The notes beneath the pieces are model-generated. The model was not told where the DNA came from. It did no database searches and was given only the letters and a program-made list of their open reading frames with translations. From Burhinus oedicnemus (lineage: Eukaryota > Chordata > Aves > Charadriiformes > Burhinidae), in assembly GCA_008921705.1 (NCBI GenBank), contig VFFE01007836.1, forward strand, positions 3,554,360 to 3,618,359: a stretch of DNA of 64,000 nt, given 5' to 3'. The translations under genes were made by a program, and so were the position numbers. Positions 12,260 to 26,495 of this stretch are shown piece after piece; the stretch's first letter is position 1, and each line of letters opens with the position of its first letter.

Positions 12260-15200
12260 CAAATAGAAGGTTTTGTGGAAAATTAACAAATTGACCTTTA
12301 AAATCATATTTAGAAACAAGACAGCTTTTGAAACAAATTCAGTTTAGTTACACTGTGATTTATTTAGCTGTATAACCTTGCAGTACTGCACTGTATCCAC
12401 TAGAATTGCCTATATCTTTTCAGATATAATTGATAGGACTTTTCCTTCACTTTACTGATGAACGTCCACTTTGCAGCAGCTTTGCACTAATGCTTTACTA
12501 ACATAAATCTCCTTTTTTTTTTAAAAAAAATAATAATATTTTCAAATTCCAGACCACTTTTCTGTAAAAATAGCTGCAAAACAAAGCAACTTCTCCTTTT
12601 ATGCAAGTCATCAAACATGACTCAGGCTCTCTTAAGTAACCTTCAGGTCACCTTCCACAATCCGTTCTCCCTAAGTCTGTTTGGCCTCATCAGTTTTCTT
12701 CACTGTGTTCAGAAATACACTGGACGGTCAGCAGACTGCCTATTGAAAAACACTCACCGAAGTTCACTTTACTCTCAAAACTTTATACCACTTCTCTTTT
12801 CCTTCAGTCTCAGGCAGAAAGCAGTGGGAGGAAGCACAGCACCGAAGCCTCCTCAACACCTCAGTGTAAGAATTTGCGCTTTGGTATTTATCGTTCACAC
12901 AGGCTTTCTGCTGTCACTGTAAAGATAAGCAGGTGTCAATCAAGAGAGCAGGTGAAGAAAGGATAGAGCCTCAGAGAAGTAATGTTTTTCCCTTAAACCA
13001 AAGATGCTGGGGAAATCCTCTGATCCGTTTCTTTCCACTACTTGTGAAGTAAACTGGAGATGCTGTGGCAGAAACCAGTCTTTCCAGGTTTCACTCAGCT
13101 GTAAAGTATATGTTACTCAAACACCTTTGCAAGGAGTGCAAATGATAAAAAGAGAGAATTCATCTCCACCACTGCTAATAATGTCATGTCTTTGTTGCTA
13201 TGGTTTTAATGCCTTAATAACAATGCCTCCTCACCTTCTCTAGTAACAAATTTGCCATTATATATATAGTACAACAATTTTAGCTGTGTGTACAGATCAC
13301 CTGGTTCCTCCACAGTACAGACGTGATTTCCATACAACAGAGCTAGAGCTGCTGTCCGACCTGTGCTTCAGCCAAACTTTCTTTCTAGGCATCCAACAGC
13401 CATATCAACTCTTCCAAACTCATTCATCTCCCCACAGCAGAAAAACAGCCTAATGACCTCAGTAAAATTTCCATTGCTTTTAGAGAGCAAGGGACTGTGC
13501 ATGTGAGACAGAATAAACAAGTTTGCAACAATATGTTAAAATATAAGTTGTATTTCAGAATAGGACTAAAAATATAGATCAGTCAATAAACTGCAAAATA
13601 CCACAGACAGAAGAAATTCACCAAAAGTCAGAATTAATAATAATTCTAATACCTAGTATTTATAAGATTTTTTTCAATATGTGAGAGCACATTAAAATAA
13701 AAATGTAGTTTCATTTTATACTGTTATTTCTAAGTAGCAGAGAAATAGGCACTGTATAGATTATCAAACAGGATATAATTGGCAGAGCTGGAAACCTAGT
13801 CCCATGCCTCAAAAACAAGCTCAGTGGAAACAGTTCATAGAAAATTAAGTTTCTTCCCATAAGCGAAAACACACTTTACTTCTAACTCATAGAAAAGTTA
13901 AGTTTATTTCTGGGTTATTTTCATTCTCTTCAGCCCTACCAACAGAGCGTCTGTGGTACCTACTGTAAACAGGTAATCACATAACATAATCCTATTCATA
14001 AATTCAGACTCTGTCTCCACAGCTGGTCCCCATATTCCTGCTCTGGAACCTCCGTCAATATTTCATTGATTATCTACCTCCCAACATCCCTGCACCCAGG
14101 AAGAGGTTTCAGCCATCTCTTCCTGTGTGGATTTTCTTTATTTTGTTTCAACTGTTCTCCCATCCTGGAACTGAAACTGTTCTGAAACACTTGAACAGAG
14201 CAGTCATTCCCACTTCGTCCTCACTTGCTATCTAAACAACTTGAAGTCTTTTAGTATAACTCATGAAATATTACCTCTTTTTGTGTAATCCAGCCCCAGT
14301 TTGAACAAATCTTTCTTAAACAATTATAAAAGCAGCAGATGCCATTATTCTGTATTAACTGACATGTACAACAACTTGAATATTTCCTTGCCTTCTCCAG
14401 TAATACTTTCCTTGATATTTCCAAGAAAGACTTTTGCTTTTTCATGGCTGTATTACATTCTTGGTTGAGTCACTTTGTGAGTGAGAAATAGTCAAGTTTT
14501 CCCTTTCCTCTTGCGTGAGTGTGTCCAGCTATTCCCGCTTTACAGAAGACAATCAAGCACACAAACTTTTGCTTTGCTCTGTTAGGTTTCTTCTTGTCTT
14601 TATTATCCCCATGCTAAGGGACAACCAATTCTTTCATAACATTGTACTCTTTTACACATCTTTTATCTCTTTCTGACTTCTCTTGGCTTTCAAAAATAAT
14701 TTTAAAACATGCATTAAAATAACAGAAATGTGTCAGCAGTTGTCATGGTACCTTCTATCCTTCTGGACCATAGGTCATTGCTATATTTTAGCTCTAGTTT
14801 AGCAGATTTATTTGAGAACTAGCAGATATGCACCTTAACGTGCCAGTTTTTCCTGTGTGCTGGGGAAGAGCTGGAATCACTCTGCCTTTCCTATAGATCA
14901 GCCTAAGGTTAGGCTTAGGAGAAAAAGAGTATGATGTTAGAAAGTACAACTCAAAGCAAACTAAGGGATGATACTACTATTTCCTCTGAGCAGTATTAAA
15001 TCTCTCAGCAGAATGTGGTCTCTGGCCTGTAAATCAGCTTAGAGTTCAGGGTGAAAAAAAAAAAAAATTAAAGTCCAGAGGTACATTTGTAACTGGGGAT
15101 GGAAATGTGCTGCAAAATGAAACTGAGCTGCAAAAGTAATTCTGCAAAAGGAGACGGGCTGTTCCCTTTGAATGCATTAGCTCTGTATATTAAATTTATA

Positions 15201-18200
15201 CCTTGCTTCCAGCTGCAGCAGCATCTGTACTCTTATTTTTGTCTTTCTTGACAACCACATTCACCCTTCCGGCAGGGCTAACATAACCATCCCATCTTTA
15301 TGAATTATGACCATGCCTAAGTATTAAGTCCCTCAGTCACATCCTAAGTGGATTCAAACAATGCAATTTACTTGGGCATAAAGCCATCAGGGTCAGCAAA
15401 CTCTAGCTAGTACAGGACTCTGCAGCTGGTCTCCTCAACAACTGAAGCAATAGCAACCTATTCTTTACAATCCACACTCATTTGTCATAGAACAGAGAGA
15501 AAAATTCTAGACCTGAGCTCCTCTACTCCAGGCACTCGGTTTCCCAAAATCGTGCAATTAAAAGATCACTGAACATCTTTGAAAAGATGTTTGAAAACTG
15601 CTACTCCAGCTCCTCATTTTAAGATATTCTTTAGAAAGAAACCACCCTTTCCTAAGGCCAGTCTGTACATGGAACCAAAAGCTGTCACAAACCTCACCAT
15701 TCCTTACTCCAGTGCAAAGTATACATCTCCAACTTATGTTCTCTAAAAAGTACTTAGCAGAAGTTGTATTAAAAAACTATAGATATTATCCCTCAAGGGG
15801 ATGGCAGGAGAGAAAGAAAAATACTACGCAACAGCTTAGCTGTCGCACTTAACAGGCTACTAGAAGTATTTGGTTACAGTGGAAGACACCTAATTAGTTA
15901 CACAGCTAGAATGAGTCATTGTTCTTCCTCAAAAGGATGCAGCCAAATTTAAGTGCATATGCATAAAATTAGCTTCATCTTTTTGAACTACAATGGTCCA
16001 GTCCAAGTCCTTTAAAGCCAATGGAAAGGCTCCCACTCACTTTAGTCAATTTAACTTGTCCCTGGACTTCTCTTCCACAGTTTGTAAGCGAGTAGAAAAA
16101 AAAAAGAAAGAAAAAGAAAAAAAAAATTCAATGAATACAAATCACATGGTTGTTCTAAGTAGACTTCCAAGTCAAAATAAAAGCTGTCTGTAATTAAAGA
16201 AAAACAACAGATAAACTAGAACTTTTTTGGAGTCTGGAGGCTCCAAAATAGCAGGACAAAAATGTCTTGGGCATTAGAGAAAGACGGCCTAAACACACTT
16301 GTTCTTTCTGGACCAAGAATGTTAGACAGAGTTCATAAATCTGTCCAAGTCATTTTCTCTTAGGACTACCAGTGCAGGCTAGGAGTTTTGGTTCGGTTTT
16401 GTTTTTCAACTGCAGGCAGATTCAGAAAAGGCTTTCTCTCAGTGTATTTTACTGAAGAAAAATTAAACAATTCTTCTTAACACACTAACTTATGATATTT
16501 CAGAAACGAATGAGTAATTTTAGAAATAAAGTGAGAAATCTTAGTTCATACTACAAAAGTGCAGAGTAATAAAACTGTGCAGAAGTTCTGGGATACAGTC
16601 TTCGTGAAGCCACTTGCTTTCAGAAGCAGCTCAACCACGGTGATGTGCTGAATAGATTTTTGTCTCTGGAAACAATCTTGCATGACACAGGTTAAACCCA
16701 TCCCTTGCCCTAACCCATTTCCCCTTCTCGTACTTCTGTGTATGACATTATTAACACAGCTACCAAACAACTCAGGCAAGGCAGCGCCCAAATGTTTTGT
16801 TTGGATTAGGCAACGGTAAGGTCTGAAAGTTTCAAATATCATGCAGGTTCTCCACTGGTATTCACGTAAAACTTTTAACTTGAAAATGGACACAGAGCAA
16901 TTTATCCAACTGAGAATTCAGACATGTTAGTTTGCATGTAATCTTCAGAACATGTTTGTGAAGAGAAACATCAAGGCAGAAATTAGCCAAGAGCACTGGA
17001 AGGAAATCAGCAAACACGAAGTATAGATGTGAAAGAGGACGATATCGACAAAAACATGTTCAGCTGGATGTTATTGTAACTTAATTCTTCTTTACTTCAG
17101 TTAATTTACTGGAAAGAACCCTGAACTTCATTCAGGATAAACATCTGTTGTACCATAATTATCTTCCTTGTTAGGTGACAACAGTAGATGAACTACACAC
17201 AGAGAAAAAACGATATTACTGAGGCTGCAAAGCCAGACTCTCCAAAGTTAAGAAATGCCAGATTTAAGGTTGCCTAATGCAGCTTCTGTATTATGACACA
17301 GGCTTTAACCATGCAATTGCATTTTTTCCCAGACTTCATGCACTGCACAAGATGGATAGTTCTTCTGTCAGAATGTCTTCAGTATTATGTTTTATACATA
17401 TTTTTTCCAACACCTTACTTCATGACTTTACTTGATTATAAGGCCTTCAAATGTTTCATGAAATAGCCTTTACTGCACTCTAAAAACAGAAATGTCGTTT
17501 TACAATGACAGACACATTAAGAAAGGAAAGCAGAAGGTTAAACAGCAAGAGGTAGACCTGCACAGTGATTTCAGTCATAATAAACGGGAACTTAAGCAAC
17601 TAAATAAATAGGTATTTAAGCAAGTAAAGTAGGCAACTCAAAATTAAATGAAGAAATTATTTATTAAAAAAAAACAACAAAAAAAATCAGAGTATTTGGG
17701 GACTTAAAAAATGAAAGTTGAAAACTATGATGTTACTTAAGGTGATTTATTCTAGCATGTTCCTGGAAGAGAAACCACCTTATCTTCTTTTTTAAAGAGC
17801 ATATAAGAGCTGCCTTCACACTGTGGTTCAGTGCAGAGAAGTAACATCATTAGTTTTGTCTGTGGCCTGCTTCTGAGGGCTACTTCCCCTCTGTTTTGTC
17901 AGAAAAGTGAGAGGTCTGAAGTATCAGGCAAGTTTAACAAGCGTTTTTCAGGCAGACCAAATGGCCCTGCGATAGAATAGAAACCACACTGCTTTTTGGA
18001 TGAGATTTTGAATTTCCATTCTTTCTTTTTCCAACCATCAAATGTAGCCATATCTTGAACACTGTTTTGCACCTTAACACTTAAATCTCTGTAGCCTTTA
18101 AAGACAAAGCCTGACGAGGCAGGAAGGGAGTCAATATTAGCCATTTGTTGATCTAGCGCTTCTGGCTGAGAGCAGCCCAGCTGATCAAACGCTGCAGAAA

Positions 18201-21200
18201 GTGGAGCCAGAGTGAGTGAGGATGAAGCAGCAATGCATTTGTCTTCTGAAAAAGCACATTAGACCTTGTCTCCATCCATCATTTTGAGATCCATCTTACG
18301 TTTCACTTAAAAAAGCTTAGCAGAAGCAATTAAACACTATTACATTAAGCATTCACAGTGAAAAAATAAGCCTTCAGAAAGTTATGCCACCTGCCAAGTT
18401 CTGATCTTTTCACTGGGCATGCATGGTGGAGCAATGAAGGAAGTTGGTGTTCTTGGGAAGGTAAACAGCTCATTTGCCTTTCACAGTAGAGGCTCCCAAG
18501 GTAACCATATCTGAATTTTTGCTTTCAGTTCTAAAAGCTTTATATCTTATCAATAAATCAAAGGAATAGAATAAAGCAAGAAAATGTAACTGGGAAAACT
18601 TGGAAGCATATCAGACAATAATTTGTGGGTACGCTCTGCTCTTGCAGGAATAAAATCAGAGGTAGTTCTGCCATTGCAGTACTGCACGCATGGGGAAAAA
18701 AGCAAGAAAAATGTCTTCTCCTGTTCTAAACAGTCAGCAGCTCTATTGGTTACTGATCTAATATTGACTGAGCAGTTCATTGACTGTATATGAGAGCCAA
18801 ATGGGGCTAGAAGGATGCTGCAGCACTGTGCCTGCACATGGCAAGCAACATACTTTTCAGTCAAGAGGTCACAGGGCAGGACAGCAGGCTATTGACAGCT
18901 TTTTCCAGGCTCTGAAGTGTAGTGGGCTGTAATGACCACAGCTCCAGAGGGAAGGAAAAAGCTCCACTGAGGCTGGGGGATATTAAATGGCTGTTATACA
19001 AAGCATTCTCAAAGCATTCAGGTCCCACCATTTCTACCAAGCTACTGAAATTTTTGATCTGGACTATGACCAGTCTGGATGGCAGAGGTCACTCTTCTTT
19101 CTCAAGACTGCCATATACAAGTGATAGTAAAGTAAGACCTTTTTCTTCAACCCAATATTGACTACATTACTAAGCACCATAGCAAAAAGAAAGGCTATCC
19201 CAGCCTTCATTCTGCAGAGCTCCTCCCCATCCATGCAAGTATATTCTGCGCCTTCTCAAGTTCAGCAACAAATTCTGCAATATCTCTCAATGGCCTTATG
19301 CTAACGAACTGGAAGAGAATTTCCTGAGGGTAACACATCTCATTAATGGTCCCACCTCGGCCCCCACAGAGTCCCCTGAAGAGGGGGAGCCGGCGCTGAC
19401 GGGAGCAGCTCCTCCAGGATGCTGCGGGAGCAAAACACAGAGGTATCATGAAGGTAGCCAAACAGAGAACTTGGCTCTTCCAAATAAATGAGTTAATCTC
19501 ATGATAATGATTTCTTACTGCATCTGTATGGCTGAAGACAGATATGAAAAAAGTACCCTGCCAAGTCACACTTACACAGACAATGCTGCTTGTCAGTTCA
19601 TACAGTTTAGAGGGCTAAACGTGACAGCCACTTAGCTTGATGAATTAGCAGTGAGATCTTACCCGAGTGCTGAGTTGGGATTTACATGGGCTTACGCTTC
19701 CTTGGAAGAGTTTCAAAACCGTATCTACATAAAATGAAACGATAACCACCGGTGCAAAGACAATATTTTTCATATTGTCTCATAACAAAAATAATTTAAA
19801 ACCACTGAAGCAACAAACAAAAATATTGTGGCTTTGCCAAGTCTCAGTTAAAAAATAAGAAACCCACTGATAAAAATCCCTTTGAAGTAAAGCCCATCCA
19901 GAGCAAGAGGGCAAGAGGGCCTCACAGACCTATTAAGTAAACTTTTATATCCCTCAATTTATATTCCTCCATCTAGAAATGCTCTTCTTGCTAATTGCAG
20001 TGAGTCAGTCCATCCACCTCTCTGCGTCACTTTAATTATTTATATTATAAATAATTCTTTTCTTTGCTCTTCAGACGTTACTCAAGTAAAGTATATTTGC
20101 ACACCTGACTAAATAGGAAGGTCCGATTTATTGACTTTGTTGCTATATGAATATGTAGCACCATTAGAAGAGGGAACTAAGAAAGTTAAGAAAAGAACTA
20201 TAATAAGACCAAGGAAGTTTCAGAGATATAAGCAAGGCCATTTTCTTTATGCTACCAAATTTTGTGCTGTATTTAAAGGATGTAACACTATGATTCAAAA
20301 TCATTGCCAAATCGAAATGATTATGCCTGTGAATCACCCATTTCAAAACATAATTCCTACTTACCTTGAAATGGAAAGAATGGAAAATCTAAACAAATAA
20401 GGGCATGTGGTTTCCTGGTATTTTTCCATAACATGCAGTGCATTGGCAATCAAAGACATGACAAAGCACAGAGAAGCAGAATTCAACGCCGCCTAGGAGA
20501 ACTAAATTTCAAAGGGGTGTGGAGGGTGCAGAGTCTGTCAGCTACAACCTCTTAGGAGAATACACATCCTTAACACAAGGCCTCCGAGACCCCAATGTAA
20601 TGGGATAACAACCAACTATATGAAAACTCTCTTGCTCTGGAAGAGAATGGACTGTTGTTCAGAGGGAAGGAAAGGCTGTTCATTGTGTTCTTCAGAAGAC
20701 ATGGACTAACAGCTGGTACAGGACTATTTCAGGACAACACCACTACAGATGATGTGAAAATTGTGGAAGTCACCCTTAGGCTGTTTCTGCTTTTGCTCAG
20801 CAGACCAAAAAATGTTGCTCAGCTTGGTGTCCAAAAAAAAATCTACACAGCAAGAGTGGCTGGTTCACCATACATTTCCTCTGACTCTGCTTGGATGGTT
20901 TTTAATTATTATTTTATTTACTGGATGTCCAAATCAAAATTTATAAATAGGACATAATCCAGGACTCCTACTTTTCCCTTGTCAGCATCCCTAATCGCCA
21001 GCGAGCTAGACTCTCCTTTTTTTTCCTTAAAAGTTGAGAAAAAAATTAATTCAGCAATTTGTTCTTCATAAAGCAAGTCACCTTCTAACATAAAAAAGAA
21101 AAGAATCCACTCAAAAAATATATTGAGAGTAACTTTAAGAGACTCCACTTCATTTTTTAAAGACTAATTTCTGTATCTCCTTGATGCATCAGGATGAGGT

Positions 21201-23044
21201 CTTTCATTCTTCTCCAAGCTTTTTTTTTTTCCACAGTTAACTTTCCATAAGTTACCCTTATATCCATTTGAAAATTCATTTTCAATGCCTTTATGTAATT
21301 GAAAATCAAAGTTGGATGTTTGGGTTTTTTAAAAAAAAACAAAACAAAACAAAAAAAGAACTGTAAGAAATTATGTGTCTGGTTTCAGAAAGAAAACCCG
21401 CTCAAAACATTTATCATACCAAAATTTTAAAAAATCGCACAAAAATTATTTCTGCTACATCTAAGCACAGTTGAATAGAGGGGCAACATGAAGGCACATG
21501 AAAGTCAATAACAGTAAATGCAAATTGGTGTAGGTGAGGAGGAATTCTCCCAATTACTTCTGCATGTTTTTGACTTCTACACTGATCATAAATGCATAGG
21601 CAGAAGATGAGGTAGTCACTGTGCACAGATTAAAGTATCTACTCAGCTTCTACCAGGTATAGAAGGCAAAAAAAAGTAGGGTTCATAAGAAATGAGATAG
21701 CAAATACTATTTTTAATATTGTACTACTGTTACATAAACCCTTTATATTCATTATGTACACCACTATGTGAAATATCAGGGGGCATTTTCATCTAGCATC
21801 TAAGCTGGGTTGCTCAAACTAGAAGATCAGGTTCTCTAAGTGAGTTCTTTGTTTGAAATGGATCTTAATAAGGTCCAGAAAGAATAGATGTTTACCAAGA
21901 GCACAGAACATAAAGACTAATGACAGGATGGAAAATGGAAAGATAACAATCCCTCACATCTTGTTCAAATTGCAGTGAAAGTAATGAACAAAATTCTTTC
22001 ATTTCAGTGACACTCAGACCAAGATGTAAAGCATAGATGAGTCACCACTAATTGGCAGAGGACAGGAAGAACATCCCTGACTTCCCTCAGCCCTGCCCAA
22101 AATCAGACACCTGTTGTTCATTATTGGTTTCTTGAACAAAAGTTACACATAGCTTTTAAAAAACAAATACAGGGTGAATTATGGTATTTCTCTGATCTGA
22201 TAGATGACTACTGTGCTTCAGATGACCGATTCCTTCTACTAATACATAAAAACTTCAACCCATATTCAAAACTAACACTTTTATTCGAGCTTGTGCTTAA
22301 CTAACCACATTGTTCAGTCTGTCTCTATGTCCTGGGTCTACCCAGAATAAATACATATATATATAAATACTATATATATATATAAAAATAATAAAGGTTA
22401 TTCCCATTGATTATCTTTAAATTTAGTTGCTGGAAAATGCAATGTTCTAAGGGGTCAGGAGGGACCTCTAGGAAATGCCATTTAAAGAATTTCAGTCAAA
22501 TGTTGACTGCTGCTCCACTCCCCCAAAAGGAAGTACGTACCCAGGACACATTCACATAGCACAGCCTCTGCCAGTTTGGTCGTGCCAGAAAGTTCCCTGA
22601 GAAAGACAGACTATATATAACCAAACCACCTCCCTTAGTGAGCCCAAACTAACAATCTGAATAGCTGCAGCTCCAGCACAAGCAGCAATAACAGAAGATT
22701 TCAAACTGATCTTTTCAGTTCTGGACATTATCTGATTGCAGATTGAAATAATTTTTCAGTACTGTATAAATCTGCAATGAGTATCACGCCTATTTCTTCA
22801 AATTTTTGTTCTGTCAGAGGTATGACGTCTGAGAATGATCAATATGCAGAACTTAAATATTGTCACTATTTAGCCTGCTTCATCCAGAAAAAAGCAAGTT
22901 CCAAGTTTCTCAAATTAAATCTCCACTCCAATTAAGAAAAATTTATAATCTGTAAGAAACATAAATGAATTCCAACATTCCTTGTCAATGTGTAAACAAA
23001 TTACTGGGAACAATTTTACTGAACTCTCTCATCTTCCCGTGTTT
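12260..23044. other. Gene-free intergenic DNA
   Basis: No exon is recognised. The frames at 16546-16893 and 19207-19569 (both minus) are the only long-ish ones with protein-like stretches, and neither matches a family I know. A TA-rich microsatellite lies at 22355-22385. A TATA-like CTATATATAACC near 22611 lies close to a TTCCCTGAGAA STAT-type motif, without other support for a promoter. Confidence 0.55.
22355..22385. repeat. Interrupted TA microsatellite
   Basis: Two runs of alternating T and A are separated by a few bases (AAATAC). This is simple-sequence DNA, likely length-polymorphic. Confidence 0.85.
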
Positions 23045-24110
23045 TCTTTTAATGTCTAACAACTTTTATTAAATTCACCTCTAACTGCCCTGCTTTTCAT
23101 GATAGCATTTGTTTTCACTTGGAGCTAGCTTAAACAGAATCAGCAAACATTAAGTATTTCTAATCAAACCACATGTATGACAATCACACTAAGCAAAGGG
23201 CCACGTGGCAGATCCTACAGTCTGGTGCCATTAAAACAGTGACTTAGACATGCTGATCAAGTCTAATTCGATAACATTTTGTTTTCTAAAATTAGTGATG
23301 TTCAATCCACATTTCAGATTGCCTCAACTCATGAAGGAGGCATGCAATCATTTTTGTTGACTATAAAACTTGCCGAAAGAGGTCAGGAATTGCTTTTTCC
23401 TTCTTATTGCCCCATAATCGCCTTAAGATGTATGTGCAACATTGAAAAACATTATTATCCATTGGATTTATTAACTAATTCACATGACCCACAATTAAAA
23501 TAAACTGAATATATTTCTAGAAATCTAAGTTAGGATTCCCATTGCTTTTCATTATGAAAAGAAGGGTCACAGTTTGAAGAAGGTTCAGAAGATCTGTATG
23601 AGAACTTACTTATGTCTACTAAATAAACTACTTTGTAAGAACTACCAGAGACCAGTTGCAAAGCAATCTCTATAAAGGGACAAGAAGATGCGTCTGCACT
23701 TATTCATGTTTGACTCAGAATATTTCTTTTAAAACATTAGTTTTTAAAATCAAGATTGGATTTTAAAATGTAGAAGGGAGAATCCACCAATGTTTTTTAT
23801 GTCATAAGTGGTTAATTAACCTCAAAACTGCGAAGATACATTTTTCTTTGAGGCTGAGTTGACTTTGATTAATTTTATTCTTCTCTTATTAAAAATTTTT
23901 TTCTGTATGTTTTATCAAAACTAGACTAGCAAATCTCAGTTTTCTTTGTGATCAAATTACAGGGTCTTCACTTCCTCTTTGATCTGCTAAGTAGGTGTTC
24001 CTAAACATTTTTAAACAAAGTAATGGAAGACAAACACTCTCTTCTCAGATATTTACCAATCTCTAAAGTATTAAGAAAAGTAAACCTGTAGGCTGTGAAT
24101 AATTTAACAT
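23045..24110 (+). repeat. Copy A of a diverged ~1.07-kb direct duplication
   Basis: This block aligns collinearly, by eye, with 25423-26495. Shared anchors run in the same order: TTAATRTC, ATAGCAT, CCACATTT, TTATTGCC, GCAACATT, TTATTAAC, GTTAGG, AGACCA, GATTTTAAAA, CAAATCTC, CTCAGA and ACCTG. The distance between paired anchors stays between about 2353 and 2409 bp, with small drifts from indels. Identity is roughly 55-65% (my estimate, not computed). No conserved reading frame is shared, so it is not an obvious gene duplication. It could be an old tandem duplication of non-coding DNA or two copies of an unnamed repeat. Confidence 0.6.
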
Positions 24111-25422
24111 TTCTTTTCAAAAGGAGCTAAAGATTACCTAAATAGAAATATATTATCCAATGAAAAATTTCTCATTGCCAGCAATTGCACGTATTGGAAA
24201 CCTACAGCACGTGCGTGCATTTGGTTCACCTGTGAATTTATGGTAACATGAACAGTTAGATGAAAACAGGCAGCATTACACCAAACTCACGAAAAACATA
24301 CCTCTTCAAGCACTCACACTCTGTAGCCTTTATCGTTCATGGATTTACAAGCAACTAGCATAACAGTGATCTAAGAAATCTGTGTGTGGTTCCTATCAGA
24401 TAAAATGGAAACAACTAGATCAATATCATATTTTATGTGATCCCAATATGCACAGCAATTGCTGCTTAATTAGGACAGACAAAATTTAAGGGGCACTCCA
24501 GCATTGATCGAGGACATCCAGAGGAACTAGGTGGTTTCAATGTTAGACTGGACCTGACTTCACTGAACATCATAGGACTGATCTTTCAACCCAGTTCAAG
24601 AAAATGCAGCTTAGAGACGCTGGATGAAAAGTTAATGAAGAGCACAGCCACACAATCTGCTCTAGGCACGTCCGCACCCAGGGTCAGCAGTCTGCCTCTT
24701 TATTGAGGGAGTGCAGGCTCCGAGCTTCGGTGTGCACCGCTAGGTAAAGCTGGGCAATCAAACCAATGACCCCATAAGGAGCAGGTGTGGAATAGCTGAA
24801 CTGTTATTTATTCGCATCTGAGATTATTCCTATATTCTTTACAAGATGCTCATGTTCAGGTCTAAATAAACATTACGAAAGAAAGGGGGCAGGTAAAGAA
24901 TGTACCTAATCAAGGACAAAGCCAGGAATGAAGAAACAGGGCATCTGGTTGCAATAAAACAGAAAGTAGCAGTATTTCCAGCAGCTGCAGAAAAAAGTAA
25001 TCTTCATCTGAAGGAATTCAAGGGTGTAGAGAAGACAACAGTCTTCTGGTACTAAAACTGCAAGAGAGTGAGCAGGAAAACGTTTTTCTTGGGGGAGAAA
25101 CAAAAAGAATTCCCTCTAGTTGTGAAATGCCTGGCAGCAATGTCTCCTGCATGCTGAAACACATCTAATTCAGAAAATTTAGGAATATTCAAGTGAGTAA
25201 GAGTCATTAAGGTTAAACATTAGTTCTTAAGACAACATGGGATGATGCTAATCTTTAATAACTGCACTATACTGTGCTTCGAATATCAAATGGAAGATAT
25301 TTCAAGTAATTAAATTATGTGTATTTTTAACCATTAATTAACCTGTTCTAAATGGCATTTCTCCAATTAAATTGTTTTCAAAAATTATTTAGTGTAACGG
25401 TTTTCTCAGTTTTGAGAAAGTT
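24111..25422. other. Spacer between the two duplicated blocks
   Basis: No gene is seen. On the minus strand a CTCAATAAAGAG motif sits near 24697-24708 in a locally GC-richer stretch (about 24640-24790). This resembles the poly(A) region of an LTR, but I could not find paired ends or a target duplication, so no element is called. Confidence 0.4.
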
Positions 25423-26495
25423 TCTCTTAATATCATCTTCCTTTGAACTCTGCAATAGCATAACTTTTTCCTAGTAGCAATCTAGTTTTTCTATTCCAAT
25501 AGAGCAGAGAAACCAAGCAGAGAGTAGCAGCAATGCATTAATGAAGGGGGAAATACCGTGTACATTCGCATTCTGCCCGATAACCCACAGCAGCGACCTA
25601 TGCTTTCCCTATTACTTGGCAGTATCTGGAGGCAGCTTGCACAGGAAGAACTCACAGACCAGCAGTTACCATTACTCAGAGATCAGCTATATGAAGCCAC
25701 ATTTGTATTGCCTCGAGTCAAAAGCACAATAAACCCACTGACGTGGATTTTTACAATTGCAAAATGAATCTAGTAATCGCCTTTTTCATTATTGCCTCAT
25801 ACTGGCTCAAGATATATGAGCAACATTAAACACATCAGCTCTTAGCCTTATTAACCAATTCAATGCAATAAAAACAAAAGTGTTAGGGCCACTATTCCTT
25901 TCAGTACAAAAGCTAGAATCACAAAAGAGGGCTTGAGAGCTCTCTGTTAAATTGATATACTTTGGGTCTGCTAAAGAAATAATCCTTTCACATGACGAAA
26001 GTGCACAGACCAACCACTGAGCAATTTTTTGCACAACAGAAGGATAGAATAGATTGTTATAATCTTCCAGTCTGACCTTCTGAATAAATTGGGCCATAAG
26101 ACTTTTATGTATTCAACTTGTTTGAATTGGAGCATTTTCTTCAGAAAAGTATCTGGTTCAGATTTTAAAAGGTCCAATAAGGGGGAATTTATTACAATCT
26201 TTATTAAATCATTCCACTGGCAAATCACTCACACTGTTTAAGATGTGCCTGCTTGGAATCTAAATTGCCTAGACTTAAATTTAATTGCACGGATCTCATT
26301 ATACCTCTGCCAGCCACGCAGGAGAGCTGCTGTTGTCAAATCTCTGCTTCACATACGGTCAAGCTGCTCCTTTATCTTCTCCTTAATAACCTTTGCTGGA
26401 TCCCACTGCAAAGAAAGGTTTCCAAATCTCAGAGTTCCTCTCAGACCTCCCTGACTAATAAACTTTCAGACCTGCATGTGATATTCCGGTAACCA
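25423..26495 (+). repeat. Copy B of the diverged ~1.07-kb direct duplication
   Basis: This is the partner of 23045-24110 in the same orientation. It contains a 70-codon open stretch (25558-25767, plus strand) that reads protein-like, but the matching part of copy A does not keep that frame. A coding origin is therefore not supported by the pair. Confidence 0.6.

Noticed and set aside
17899..18144. 81-codon minus-strand frame with a protein-like start
   Set aside because: I considered it as an exon of a downstream gene such as PTGFR, but nothing in it resembles a receptor and no partner exon was found.
24640..24800. LTR-like stretch on the minus strand with CTCAATAAAGAG
   Set aside because: I could not find TG/CA ends or a target duplication on both sides, so an element cannot be defined.
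25558..25767. Protein-like 69-codon frame in copy B of the duplication
   Set aside because: It reads like a helical protein segment, but the homologous part of copy A does not preserve the frame and no flanking coding sequence is seen.
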